Positions 23,102 through 33,091 are shown, counted from the first letter of the stretch. The stretch: DNA of 60,000 nt from Owenia fusiformis (GCA_903813345.2 CAIIXF020000004.1:18649513-18709512); one strand, 5' to 3'. The notes: generated by a model not told the origin, from the letters alone. Made by a program: numbers and translations.

Positions 23102-23628
23102 TATTTTTGGTATTGCTGCATGACGTAAATAAATAAAAATTAATCTTCATCATTCATTAATAATTAGCCGAGGCGAGGATTCTACAGGGTGGGTCAAAAA
23201 CGTCCACATTCTTGTTTTTGCCACAACGTTTTTGATACTACAGCCACATGTTTAATTCATACATCATTGGAAAGATAATTCAATTTCCAATAAAATGATG
23301 TATAAATTCATTTCACACGGATGAGTAATTGTCTAAAATAACATTTCGATGACCACATGGGTCAAAATGCTAAGGACTGGCCAGACAGATATGACCCCTA
23401 TGTCATCTTTGGGAATATAATTCAAATTATAGAAGGTCAAAATTGTTGATTCATGTACAGTATCAAATAAAAGCAAATTGATTTCAAACATAATATTATT
23501 GAGTTATTTCACCATTTTGATAGGTATTGGTAATAAAGCCTAAATAATGTACTGAGGTCTGTATCAAATAGTTGAATATTTACTCATTTTCAAGACATTT
23601 TGGGGATAATGCCCATTTAAGGCTAACA
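23102..23628. other. No firm feature
   Basis: The start of a DNA-transposon-like end (CAGGGTGGGTCAAAAACG at about 23187) is visible, but no matching second end was found before the LINE. Confidence 0.3.
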
Positions 23629-24340
23629 TTTTTTTTTTTTTTTAAATTATTTACATTTATTTCAACATAACATATTTACAAAACAAATACATTCAAAAGC
23701 AAACAAAAATACATGCAACTTCTACAAATACATAGAACATTTTAATATATAGAGCTTCACCAATCAAAAATATTTATGATATACATTTTTTAATAAATTG
23801 ATCTAAATAATGATTCACTTTTTCGTTTTCATTTACACAGACGTTTGCGTAGATCTTTAAATTGGATGCAATTTTTGATTTGAAGTTGACATTTTCATAT
23901 TTATTCCTTTCTTCCGACAATTTTACCCATGTTGAATATATTGTGTAACCTATAATAGTAAATATTAAATTTCTAAATGCTATAATATCACTTTCCATGC
24001 AATAATAAAAACCCAGAATAAAATGTTTCCAGAGTATTTTACATTTTAATATTTTCCTTATCCTTCCATAGTGTTTCTACTAGCTTACATTCAAAAATAA
24101 GATGTTTTGCATTTTGAATTATATTACATTTTGAACACTTTTGGTTAATATTAGAGTTCCATCTACATATCTCACTTCCACATGCTAAAATGTTGCGAAG
24201 TAATTTAAAGTTGAATTCAGCATACTTTTTGTATTTCATGTTTGTTATTTTCAAGGAATATATTTTATCATAAAACGTTTTATCATGAGGAATACTAAAG
24301 ATATTACTCCAATGTTTTTCTAAAACATTGAGTTGACGAA
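23629..24340 (-). mobile_element. 5'-truncated LINE, 3' end with poly(A)
   Basis: On the minus strand the element starts near 24340 and ends in a run of 15 A (T on plus, 23629-23643). An AATAAA lies just before it (23656-23661, read on minus). It encodes the C-terminal part of a LINE polyprotein with one frameshift. Length and poly(A) fit target-primed insertion of a truncated copy. It begins only a few tens of bases after the stop codon of the dehydrogenase gene and has the same orientation. Confidence 0.85.
23774..24337 (-). pseudogene. LINE C-terminal region with zinc-knuckle, one frameshift
   Basis: The upstream part reads LEKHWSNIFSIPHDKTFYDK and continues through MKYKKYAEFNFKLLRNIL. 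It then contains a Cys-His knuckle, CSKCNIIQNAKHLIFEC, followed by LVETLWK. This is the usual zinc-binding segment after the LINE reverse transcriptase. After a one-base shift near 24065 the frame continues as ILKCKILWKHFILGFYYC and then the 74-codon frame ending QFIKKCIS at 23774. The reverse transcriptase domain itself is absent. Only the frameshift damages it, so the insertion is fairly young. Confidence 0.85.
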
Positions 24341-24372
24341 ACTGATGGTCAACCGAGGGGACAACCTCTCAA

Positions 24373-24519
24373 TCATTTCGCAGTCCAACCACCGTCGATG
24401 ACAAGTGAAGATCCTGTGATCTGCGAGGCAGCATTTGAGCACAAGTAAAGCACGAGGGATGCTACGTCACACACGTCCACCGCTTGTTTAGTCTCATGAT
24501 ACCGACTGAGAAATTCAAC
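24373..24519 (-). CDS. Exon 7 of the dehydrogenase, C-terminus and stop
   Basis: Acceptor GTTCTTTCAG. Encodes [20 protein letters not shown] and [20 protein letters not shown] then IDGGWTAK and TGA. The [12 protein letters not shown] end is typical of the family, and Trp305 matches family Trp257. Confidence 0.94.
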   Translation of the reverse strand, partial: VEFLSRYHETKQAVDVCDVASLVLYLCSNAASQITGSSLVIDGGWTAK

Positions 24520-27500
24520 CTGAAAGAACGAGTAATTAACTAGAAATCAAGATTGCAAGCAATCTTACGGAGACCTCGTAGGAGTGTTTGACAATTTGAA
24601 CATCAGTCAAATCTAAAAATCCTAAATCTAAGGTGGATTGGAACTTGCAGATGATGTTTAAGAATGATTTGTTGAAATAGAAAAATAAAGTTATTTGACC
24701 TTTCGAATGTCACTTGAGGTCAACCAAATGACAAATCTCAATTCTAAGATCAGATATGAAATCTTGAGACTCTTGAGAAAAATACTTTGATAGAATAATA
24801 AAAATAAAGGAAGGAGGGATAAGAAAGCTATATGAGGCCTCTTTCAGAGGGCCTCCTAATAACTAGCTGACGAGTCTAATAGAAGTAGCCTTTTCGAAAG
24901 AAATAACATTGCTACGAAACCGGTCCTTTGAGAGATTATGAGATGTTAAGGTGGTGTAATTGTGACTCAACAATGAACAAATGAGATTATTTATGTCGTT
25001 CACAAAAAGAGAAAAATAGATTTTGCAATGCGGCAAGGCGTTTCTGTAACTTTGCATAAGTTATAGGTGGTAAAAGAAACTAGTCGACTGAATATTGTTT
25101 CTTATCATAGCAAAATCTAAATGATATGGTGCATTGATATGATATGATTGTAGTTTTTATATATTTGCGCATTATTCATTTGTTTCATCTATAGATAAAA
25201 CCTTATATTATACTGTTATTCCTTAGGTTCCAACGACGATGCAGCAGAAAAAAGTACTTGGAAAATTAACCTCTGCCTCTTTGTATGTTATGCCTCTGTT
25301 AGTGGACAGACTTGTCACTTGCTCCTGGAACACTGTGAAACAAAAGAACAAACGGAACAGACCTGAGAATATGAGAACGAATCTAGGAAACACACTCATA
25401 TGGGGTGCAAACTATCTCCAGATATGTTTTTGTTTCATTAATAAGATGTTGATATTATCCATATAAGGCAATTTAGTGAGATTCGTGAAGCAAACCCTCG
25501 TTTAGTTTTTAGATACAAGTACAATACAGATCTCCATGAAGATACTAGAAACGAGCTTATATGAGTTCAATGGTGGTACATCAACCGCAGGATCGTCTGC
25601 ACAAAGTCAATGAATGCTACAGTATGTGACCATGATAATACTGCACCCACGGTCCCATAATTTCCATTGACCGTAGGTATTTAGAACCCATGACCGAAGC
25701 ATTAAATGTGACTGTGATGTATCGAAAATAAATGATTATCATTACACACATGATATCAGAGTATGTTGCTAGACAAACAGAAAGATGTGATAAGTATGAG
25801 AATGGTACTTCATCACAGTATAAGTCTATCGGAACGCTTACTTACGTGGGGTGTTGACGTAGCCTGGACATACAGCATTGCACGTAACCCCAGAACCTGC
25901 TGTTTCCAGTGCAACAACCTTAGTAAGACCGATAATGCCATGTTTACAAGTGACGTAACCAGCCTTGCGTGGAGAAGCCACATGACCATGTGCTGACGCC
26001 ATGTTGATTATTCGGCCCCATCCTGGAATAGAACTTATATTTTTTACAATGGCAATATTTTGTGATTTCTCATGATGTAAAACAACCCAAGTGTATGTGA
26101 AAAATTCATGTAAACAACAGGAATAACTGCGATAAGATATGCAATTTAATGTACACTCCCCTCCATAGGTTGGCAACCTTTTTTCCCCATTGAACTACGT
26201 GTTAAAGCCTCTTTACCTTTGAATTTTTATTTACTTAAAATGCGATGAAAATACTTATACAGTACTATTGATGGAAACGTAATTTGACTTTAATTCCAAT
26301 ACCTCAAAATTTTCTCAATTTTTTCCTCAATTACAATAGGTCGAAAATTGATGATTTTGATGAATTTTTGAAAATTGACATTCCCATGTTAACCAATGGG
26401 AAATGGTAGGTTAGCCGCAAGTCATATGACTGAATATCCATCCATCCGAGTCCTTGCAAAAAATACGAGTTGCGCAGGCAATTGAATTTGCTAACTTTAT
26501 TTAACAAAAAATTGATATGTTTCTTCAGGTTCAACAAAATTATAGGGCTTTAAAGTCAAAATTGTTTTTCAAAAAACCTCTCCCATTGAAATAACACAGG
26601 AGGCGAAAAATTATTTTCAAAAATGACTTTGAAGCGCTGTAACTTTAATATTCATCAAATAAACTAAACTAAACACTGATATGTCATATTGTAAGCTGTA
26701 CCTTTACATCGCATGGCTGGTATGAAGTGCTGCGTCAGTAGGAAAGGAGCAGTAAGCATCACAGTAAGCATCGAATCCCATTTTTTGGCACTACATTCCT
26801 CAACAAGGGACACGTGTTGAAACCCTTAAAGTAATTTAAGGTTACTATTGCATAAGTTTCTAATAAATATATATTTATGTTGTCATTGATTTTATTTTTA
26901 TCTTATTTTCCATATTAGGCCATCAGCTTCACCCCAAAATTTAGGTTATCGGTATCAAATCAGGGGAATAATCGCCATAGTGATTTTTGGGAAGGTTAAG
27001 ACCTCTAGAGTAAGAAACTATGTGATAGCATTGCAACAGTTGTAGCTAAATGGGTGTTATCACCCATTTTTCAAAATGGCCGCCGGTGCACGTGTTACAA
27101 TATAAGAGTGGGTATATCTAAGTATACTGAGATGCAGAAACTGTGATTTTAGGGCCTAAGTTGAGGTTTTAGGGGTCGATGATTTCATTTATGCGGAAAT
27201 CTTAGTCATCAAGCAATTACTTCTTATAGAAATCCAAGATGGCCACCAAAATGGGTCCCAAAACGAATACCGGTATGTAACCATTGATTTAAGCTCGAAG
27301 AACACTTAAGAACAGTGATTTTGGAGATAATGTCACAGTTTTAGAGTTACGGATTTCATTTATGTCTAAATGGGAGTCATCAAATAATTACCTTTTCATA
27401 GAAATACAAGATGGCCACCAGAATGGGTGCCAAAACGAATATGCACTGTAACTATTGATTTAAGCTCAAAGAACATATGTACAGTGATTTCAGAGATCAT

Positions 27501-30500
27501 GTCTTGGTTTTAAGGGTCAAGGATTTGACTTATGTCTTAATCTGAGTCATCAAACAATTACTTTATATAGAAATCCAAGATGGCCACCAAAATGGGTGCC
27601 AAAATAAATATTCAACTGATTGATTTAAGCTCAAAGAACAGTTGAGAACAGTGATTTTTGAGACATGTCTAGGTTTAAAGGGTCAAGGATAAGACTTATG
27701 TCTAAATCTTAGTCATCAAACAATTACTTTTTATAGAAATCCAAGATGGCCACCAAAATGGATGCCAAAATGAATATGTAACTATTGATTTAAGCTGAAA
27801 TAACAGTTAAGAACAGTAATTTTAGAGACAATGTCTATTTTGTAGGGGCCAAAGACTTCATTAATGTCTAAATCTAAGTATAAATAACTACTTTTTATAG
27901 AAATCCAAGATGGCTACCAAAATGGGTGCTGAAATGAATATGTAACTATTGATCTAAGCTCAAAGAATAGTTAAGGACAGTGATTTTGGAGACTGTGTCC
28001 AGGTTTAAGAGGCCAAGAATTTCAATTTTGTCTATAATTAAGTCATAAAATAATTCCTTTATTTTGATATCCAAGATGGCCACCAAAATGGCTGCATAAT
28101 ATTATCACTTATAAGTAAAATATATAGACCATATAAATAAAATGTTTGTTGATTTTATTAAAGACAAAATTAATCAAAAATTAATGTTCTTACTCCTCTA
28201 TATGTTTAGATAATTAATCTTATTTTCACTTCGGCAGCAATGTTGGAAGCCATCTTGGATCCAAATAAAGGAATTAATTATAGTTGTAGACATAACTGAA
28301 ATTCTTGACACCAAAAATCTTGACATGGTCTCAAATTACTGTTGTAAACTGTTCTTTGAGCTTATATCAACATTTACTTGTTATTGGCACCCATTTTGGT
28401 GACCATCTTGGATATCTATGAAAAGCAATTGTTTGAGGACTCAGATTTAGACATAAATGAAACCCTTGACCCCTAAAACCTAGTCATTGTCTCCAAAATC
28501 ACTGTTCTTTACTGTTATGTTCTTTTAGCTAAAATCAATAGTTAAATATTCATTTTGGCTCCCATTTTGATGGCCATCTTGGATTTCTGCATAAAGTAAT
28601 TGTTTGATGACTCAGATTTAGACATAAGTCTAATCCTTGACCCTTAAAACCTAGACATTGTCTCAAAAATCACTGTTCTCAACTGTTCTTTGAGCTTTAA
28701 TCAATCAATTAAATATTCATTTTGGCACCTATTTTGATGGCCATCTTGGATTTCTATATAAAGTAATTGTTTGATGACTTAGATTTAGACATAAGTCAAA
28801 TCCTTGACCCTTTAAACCAGACATTGTCTCAAAAATCACTGTTCTCAACTGTTCTTTGAGATTAAATCAATCAGTTAAATATTCATTTTGGCACCCATTT
28901 TGGTGGCCATCTTGGATTTCTATATAAAGTGATTGTTTGATGACTCAGATTTAGACATAAATGAAATTATTGACCCCTAAAACGCAGACATGTGCTCCAA
29001 AATCACTGTTCTTAACTGTTCTTTGAGCTTTAATCAATCAATTAAATATTCATTTTGGCACCTATTTTGATAGCCATCTTGGATTTCTATATAAAGTAAT
29101 TGTTTGATGACTTAGATTTAGACATTAGTCAAATCCTTGACCCTTTAAACCTAGACATGTCTCAAAAATCACTGTTCTCAACTGTTCTCTGAGCTTAAAT
29201 TAATTGTTGAATATTCATTTTGGTGGCCATCTTGGAATTTTTATTTAAAGTAATAGTTTGATGACTTAGATTTAGACATAAGTCAAATCCTTGACCCTTA
29301 AAACCCAGATATGGTCTCCAAAATCACTGTGCTTAACTATTCTTTGAGCTTAAATCAATAGTTACATATTTGATTTTGCATCCATTTTGGTGGCCATCTT
29401 GAATTTCTATGAAAAGTAATTATTTGATTACTCAGATTTAGACATAAATCAAATCCTTGACCCCTAAATGTAGACATGGGGTCCAAAATCACTGTTCTTA
29501 AGTGTTTCTTGAGCATTAACAGTAGTTACATATTCGTTTTTGCACCCATTTTGGCGGCCATCTTGGATTTCTACAAGAAAAAATTGTTTGATGACTTAGA
29601 TTTAAACATAAATGAAATCCTTGACCCCTAAAACCTAGACATAGGTCCTAAAATCACAGTTTTTGCATCTCAGTGTGCTTAGAAAATCCCACTCTTATAA
29701 TGTGACATGTGCACCGGCGGCCATTTTGAAAAATGGGTGATAACACCCATTTAGCTACAACTGTTACAATGCTATCACATATTTTCTTACTTTTGAGGTC
29801 TTAATCTTCCCAAAAATCACTATGGCGATTATTCCCCTAATTTGATACCGACCAACCCCCCAGGCTGATGGCCTATATAATGCTCATATTGAGCAAAGAA
29901 TTTTATTTAGCAGGTTACCTGCATTATTTACGAGAATATCAATGCCTTCAGGAACCTTGTTGTTTATTTGGTCACCAAGTCTTGCTATATCATCCGAATT
30001 GCTTAGGTCAGCATCTATGTAGACAGCTTTTACATATTCATGTCTAAAATAGAATACTTATGGTTCTCATTTAACAATACATTTTAATGATAACTATTTT
30101 GTGGAATTATATCTGAATCATATATACTTAATTATAGGTCTACAGAAAAGGTTTTCTTTCATTCCCGGGCCTTGGATTACTTTTCTAACTCAGACTTTAT
30201 ATTGTCGATGTGCTGTTTGTCTGAGAATCCCGTATAAACAATGTTACATCCATTTTCTGCCAGTGGCCGAGCCACACTTAATCCTATACCACTGGTTGAA
30301 CCAGTAACAAGGGCGGTTTTTCCTCGTAGACACTGCAATCACAAATTGATTCAATCTTAAATTAATAAAGCACTGAATGTACCCGTGTTACAATAGTCGC
30401 ACAATATGGGAAGAACTGCAGATTTGAAATGTTGACGATCTTTAGTGATCTTTGAAAGTCAAAAAGTCAATTTGGCATACAGTTTATTTTGATTCATATT

Positions 30501-31290
30501 CAAGTAAAATCTTGGAGGTCAAATATCAAGTTCATCAAACAAATCAAGTTAGTACTAATTAATACTAGTTAGACTAGTTAGTATCAGTGGATTTGTTGTT
30601 GGTTTTTGAGATGCTGACACCATATTCTTGCTTCAAGACCCTGGACTATCTACTTTAACAACTGTTTGTCTCAAGGGTTTGAGCAAGACGACTGACACTG
30701 TCATATACATTCATGTAAATATAAGTTCTTGATAGTAATATAGATGTCATACTCGCATAGCGCTAGCCAGTTAGGATTTCTTAATGGAATGAATATGTGA
30801 TTCTGCTGCAGAAAACTCTCACTTGTCTGTAAATACATAACAGACACTAAGCCTACAATTTATATTCATATTTCAAATTCGGTTTGCAGAGAGCTTATAT
30901 TACAGTTTATTGGTATGCATGTAGATAGTAAAGAATATGTTTATGTTTTGAGAACTGGGGCCAAAGGGACCAGGAGAAGTTTTTCCAGTGTTTCTTAAAA
31001 GTCCAGTCTTTTCCAGAAAGCATTTTCTTTCTATTCCAAAAAATCCCAAAACCGTGACCATCCCAAATGACCTGGGAGTGATCAGCACTATCAACGTATA
31101 GGCTCATTGGGTATCATTATCAAGTCAAGAAACAATTCAAAGAACTTACATTAATGTTTGTAGACTTACTCCTAGTATGCCTTCTGAAACCGTGGATGCA
31201 TTGTGACATCCATTTATCTAGGACATTGGTCTGCAACACACGCTCTAATATCGCTGAACCATACTCGCTCCCCAATTTTCTAAGTGACAT
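24373..31290 (-). CDS. D-3-hydroxybutyrate dehydrogenase-like short-chain dehydrogenase, 7 exons, 308 aa
   Basis: Seven minus-strand exons join in phase into 927 nt: 31150-31290, 30181-30332, 29919-30043, 26702-26824, 25846-26022, 25271-25332 and 24373-24519. All introns are GT-AG. The product should oxidise D-3-hydroxybutyrate to acetoacetate with NAD (ketone-body metabolism). Visible motifs are TGSTSGIG (57-64, nucleotide binding), NNAG (137-140), Ser190, and Tyr203-x3-Lys207. From family knowledge, the substrate residues of bacterial 3-hydroxybutyrate dehydrogenase (Gln94, His144, Lys152, Gln196, Trp257) map with a constant +48 offset to Gln142, His192, Lys200, Gln244 and Trp305, all present. 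The offset fits a roughly 260-residue enzyme plus a 48-residue N-terminal extension. Two changes stand out. The Asn of the SDR Asn-Ser-Tyr-Lys tetrad is Met162, and family Trp187 is Tyr235. The start is the first ATG after an in-frame stop. I infer the splice sites; no transcript is available. Confidence 0.9.
24520..25270 (-). other. Intron 6 of the dehydrogenase
   Basis: Unique AT-rich sequence. The frame at 24863-25057 is not supported as coding. Confidence 0.8.
25271..25332 (-). CDS. Exon 6 of the dehydrogenase, 62 nt
   Basis: Acceptor TTTGTTTCACAG, donor GTTAAT, ends in phase 0. Encodes [20 protein letters not shown] plus E, the helical lid segment. Gln244 matches family Gln196. It is short and was found by frame and homology. 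Confidence 0.85.
25333..25845 (-). other. Intron 5 of the dehydrogenase
   Basis: No repeat or exon recognised inside. Donor GTAAGT, acceptor CACAG. Confidence 0.8.
25846..26022 (-). CDS. Exon 5 of the dehydrogenase, catalytic Ser-Tyr-Lys
   Basis: Acceptor TATTCCAG, donor GTAAGT, phase 1. Encodes [30 protein letters not shown] and [11 protein letters not shown]. The catalytic Ser190, Tyr203 and Lys207 are all here. Confidence 0.95.
26023..26701 (-). other. Intron 4 of the dehydrogenase
   Basis: AT-rich. It contains GTACACTCCCCTCCATA (about 26151), similar to a word at about 9619, and an accidental minus-strand frame at 26331-26537. Confidence 0.8.
26702..26824 (-). CDS. Exon 4 of the dehydrogenase
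   Basis: Acceptor ACTTTAAG, donor GTACAG, both in phase 1. Encodes [10 protein letters not shown] (with the substrate-contact Gln142) and [17 protein letters not shown]. The family has Asn where this gene has Met162. The coding strand here contains a near-tandem GATGCTTACTGT / GATGCTTACTGC, which may have produced the change. Confidence 0.88.
26916..28095 (+). repeat. Left arm of the inverted element, six 167-bp units
   Basis: Each unit runs CCAAGATGGCCACCAAAATG, ATTGATTTAAGCTCAAAGAA, CAGTGATTTT, GGGTCAAGGATTT, TGTCTAAATC and TCATCAAACAATTACTT. The unit also carries an AAGATGGC word like the YY1 binding core. Confidence 0.85.
28235..29875 (-). repeat. Right arm of the inverted element, nine 167-bp units
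   Basis: Same unit in inverse orientation (GGTGGCCATCTTGG). It is longer than the left arm by about three units, so the two arms have changed copy number independently. Confidence 0.85.
29919..30043 (-). CDS. Exon 3 of the dehydrogenase, NNAG motif
   Basis: Acceptor ATTTTAG, donor GTAACC, ends in phase 1. Encodes the [15 protein letters not shown] segment, where DADLS is typical of bacterial-type 3-hydroxybutyrate dehydrogenases, and [10 protein letters not shown]. Its donor lies only 43 bp from the large inverted element. Confidence 0.93.
30044..30180 (-). other. Intron 2 of the dehydrogenase
   Basis: 137 bp, close to the size inferred for intron 3 before the element arrived. Confidence 0.85.
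30181..30332 (-). CDS. Exon 2 of the dehydrogenase, NAD-binding
   Basis: Acceptor TGATTGCAG, donor GTAATC, ends in phase 2. Encodes [20 protein letters not shown] and continues to SELEK. The TGxxxGIG loop binds the dinucleotide. Confidence 0.92.
30333..31149 (-). other. Intron 1 of the dehydrogenase
   Basis: No repeat recognised. Minus-strand frames at 30900-31107 are unsupported. Its 5' boundary depends on the exon 1 model. Confidence 0.6.
31150..31290 (-). CDS. Exon 1 of the dehydrogenase (residues 1-47)
   Basis: Begins ATG at 31288-31290, the first Met after an in-frame TAA. It ends before a perfect GTAAGT donor in phase 0. It encodes a basic extension ([11 protein letters not shown]...[11 protein letters not shown]) absent from bacterial homologues. 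This could be a mitochondrial presequence, although it also contains three acidic residues. It is the least certain exon because its sequence is not conserved. An alternative GTAAGT 17 bases earlier would break the frame. Confidence 0.65.
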
Positions 31291-31994
31291 AATACTTAAA
31301 ATCCAGTGTAAGTCCCCCGTGTGTTGTAGGCTACGAGGTTCAGATTAAAACATGACGTTCCTAGCGGCTCAGTGTACATTAGTTAGTATATCTGGCGGCC
31401 TTGTTGTAGGCTATCTGTTTCTCAATACGATATGTTGTAAATGTAGGTACTCATATCTACGTATACAGAGTACACAATCACTTGACTCAGTAACATGAGG
31501 GCATCATGGCCTATAATAAGATTGAAATAAGACTTTGTTATCTTGCTCATTCGTGATGCACTGCACGAAACAACACAATGCATGTTCTTTTATTATAGGA
31601 AAAATAAACCATTAACATTTGAGGGCTTTGAGCGCTTCGTAATTTTGAAAAATATTTTTGAGTTTTCAACCGTTTAACAAAACCCATCACTTCACTAATT
31701 GATTGTATTTTGTAAAAGATGGCAGTCATTTTGAATTGAACAACCATATTGAAATGCTTTCTCAAGCAGATGACCTATACCCATAACCCTTTAAAGAATA
31801 AGCCTTTAAAGGGTTACGATAAGCTCCCCGAATAAAAATAATATGCCAGCCCAAGGCGAGTCTACTCGATCAGTCTGAGATACTCACTTTATCGAAATCG
31901 TCTCTGAAGAAATATCCGCGGTCGAAAAGTCAATGTAAGATTCTGTAAAGATTGAGAGGATGAATTATCCAAAAGATTTATGCAAGAACGAATG
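31291..31994 (-). other. Upstream of the dehydrogenase start, likely 5' UTR and promoter
   Basis: No TATA box or other element can be named with confidence. AAAGGGTTA words form a small inverted repeat near 31785-31815 (ACCCTTTAAAG / CTTTAAAGGGT). Confidence 0.35.
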
Positions 31995-32030
31995 GACGGA
32001 CGGACGGACGGAAGAACGAATGGACGGTAT
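31995..32030. repeat. GGAC microsatellite
   Basis: GAATGGACGGACGGACGGACGG followed, after a GAAGAAC interruption, by another GAATGGACGG (given as two short runs). Confidence 0.75.
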
Positions 32031-32239
32031 CTCTATATCCCTATGAACTTCGTTCGGTGAGATAATAAAAAGAGTAAGTCACATCAGATAGTTTAGTTTA
32101 TGTTGAGAGAATTGACATGCTCTGTTTGTTATTGTTTGTAATGAATATGTTCGAAATCTAGAAATCATATACAAGTATCATATTATATATACTAGAATAG
32201 TATAGAGATTATCCTATATGAGGTATAATAGGGGACTAC

Positions 32240-32560
32240 TTTCAAGATTAAAAGTCATTGTGCCCTAAATTATTACATACTTTAAGCATACGTTGGTCAC
32301 ATCGCCAGACTCCTACAGCATAATTTAAAACAGGGATTACACAAGAATTGTAAAGTTTTGTGAATGTCTTAAAACCTATATCACTGACACTCTTAAAACA
32401 ATTAATGATAGAAACCAAGGGCTCTGCTTGCAGCATCAGACAATATACAAAATCTCCAAACTCACTGAAGAAAATCCCAAGGTATTTATAATTACTAGCA
32501 ATTTTAAGTGTAAGTGTAACAGTATGTATGTGTAAATATGTAATCAGTTACTTTATTGTT
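32240..32560 (-). pseudogene. LINE reverse transcriptase thumb fragment
   Basis: The minus-strand frame from about 32547 reads TLKIASNYKYLGIFFSEF, then QAEPLVSIINCFK, then VSDIGFKTFTKLYNSCVIPV and LNYAVGVW. YKYLGI and FTKLYNSCVIPVLNY are typical of the thumb region just after the catalytic core in invertebrate LINEs. Catalytic boxes are absent and the frame ends after HNDF. This is a short dead fragment. Confidence 0.85.
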
Positions 32561-32682
32561 TTTTGGTCTAAAGTGTAAAATATTTGAATTGTCAATATTT
32601 GTCCTCAATCTCCATTTGAAGCACTATTTACTTACAATAAGTAATAAATAGGCTAAGTAAAAATACTAGTAAATAGATAACA

Positions 32683-33091
32683 TACGAGGGTTGTCCCAGA
32701 TGTAATGCACTATATGCTCTAACTTTAGTATTCTTCAATTCAGCTGAAATTTTATGTATATATCAATTGAAGTTTTATCTCTTATATCCTGAAGTTTCAG
32801 CATCAAACATTAATATTTTAATATTTTGAGAAAGTATGAAATGGGATACTGTGCAATATACATCCATTAAATCTAGTTAATTAATTATTTCATATTTTCG
32901 ATTTTTTATTCCTACCCAAACTCACCAACTTGATTTTATTATAACATCAATAAAGTTTTATCAGTCAACATTAAAATTTGTAGAAAAATCAAGATATCTC
33001 TAAATAATATTTACTGAATATTTCATGGAAAAATATCAATTATTGAAAAGGTGAGGGCATATAGTGCATTACTTCTGGGACAACCCTCGTA
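32683..33091. mobile_element. 409-bp mariner-type MITE
   Basis: Terminal inverted repeats of about 41 bp with three mismatches. The left starts TACGAGGGTTGTCCCAGATG; the right, read on the other strand, starts TACGAGGGTTGTCCCAGAAG. Both continue TAATGCACTATATGC. The outer TA pairs fit a TA target. The centre is AT-rich with no transposase. The end sequence is related in style to the element at 638 (TACGAGGG) but differs after eight to ten bases. Confidence 0.92.

Larger units (their letters stand above)
26916..29875. mobile_element. 2,960-bp inverted-repeat element with tandem-repeat arms
   Basis: The ends are TAGGCCATCAGC and GCTGATGGCCTA; TAT flanks both sides, a possible 3-bp target duplication. 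The terminal 330 bp or so of each side pair closely (for example GGGGAATAATCGCCATAGTG and CAAAATGGCCGCCGG). Inward, each arm is a tandem series of units of about 167 bp marked by CCAAGATGGCCACCAAAATG: six on the left (motif starts 27236, 27408, 27577, 27743, 27907, 28073) and nine inverted on the right (28249 to 29557). The centre is about 28095-28235. No transposase is seen, so it is non-autonomous. Confidence 0.88.
26825..29918 (-). other. Intron 3 of the dehydrogenase, almost all mobile element
   Basis: 3,094 bp, of which 2,960 bp is the inverted-repeat element. Only 43 bp remain on the donor side and 91 bp on the acceptor side, so the ancestral intron was about 130 bp. Confidence 0.85.

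Noticed and set aside
23187-23620. DNA transposon beginning CAGGGTGGGTCAAAAACG
   Set aside because: No matching inverted end found before the LINE at 23629; one end alone is not enough.
25239-25466. 75-codon plus-strand frame starting [15 protein letters not shown]
   Set aside because: It is antisense to exon 6 of the dehydrogenase and has no domain.
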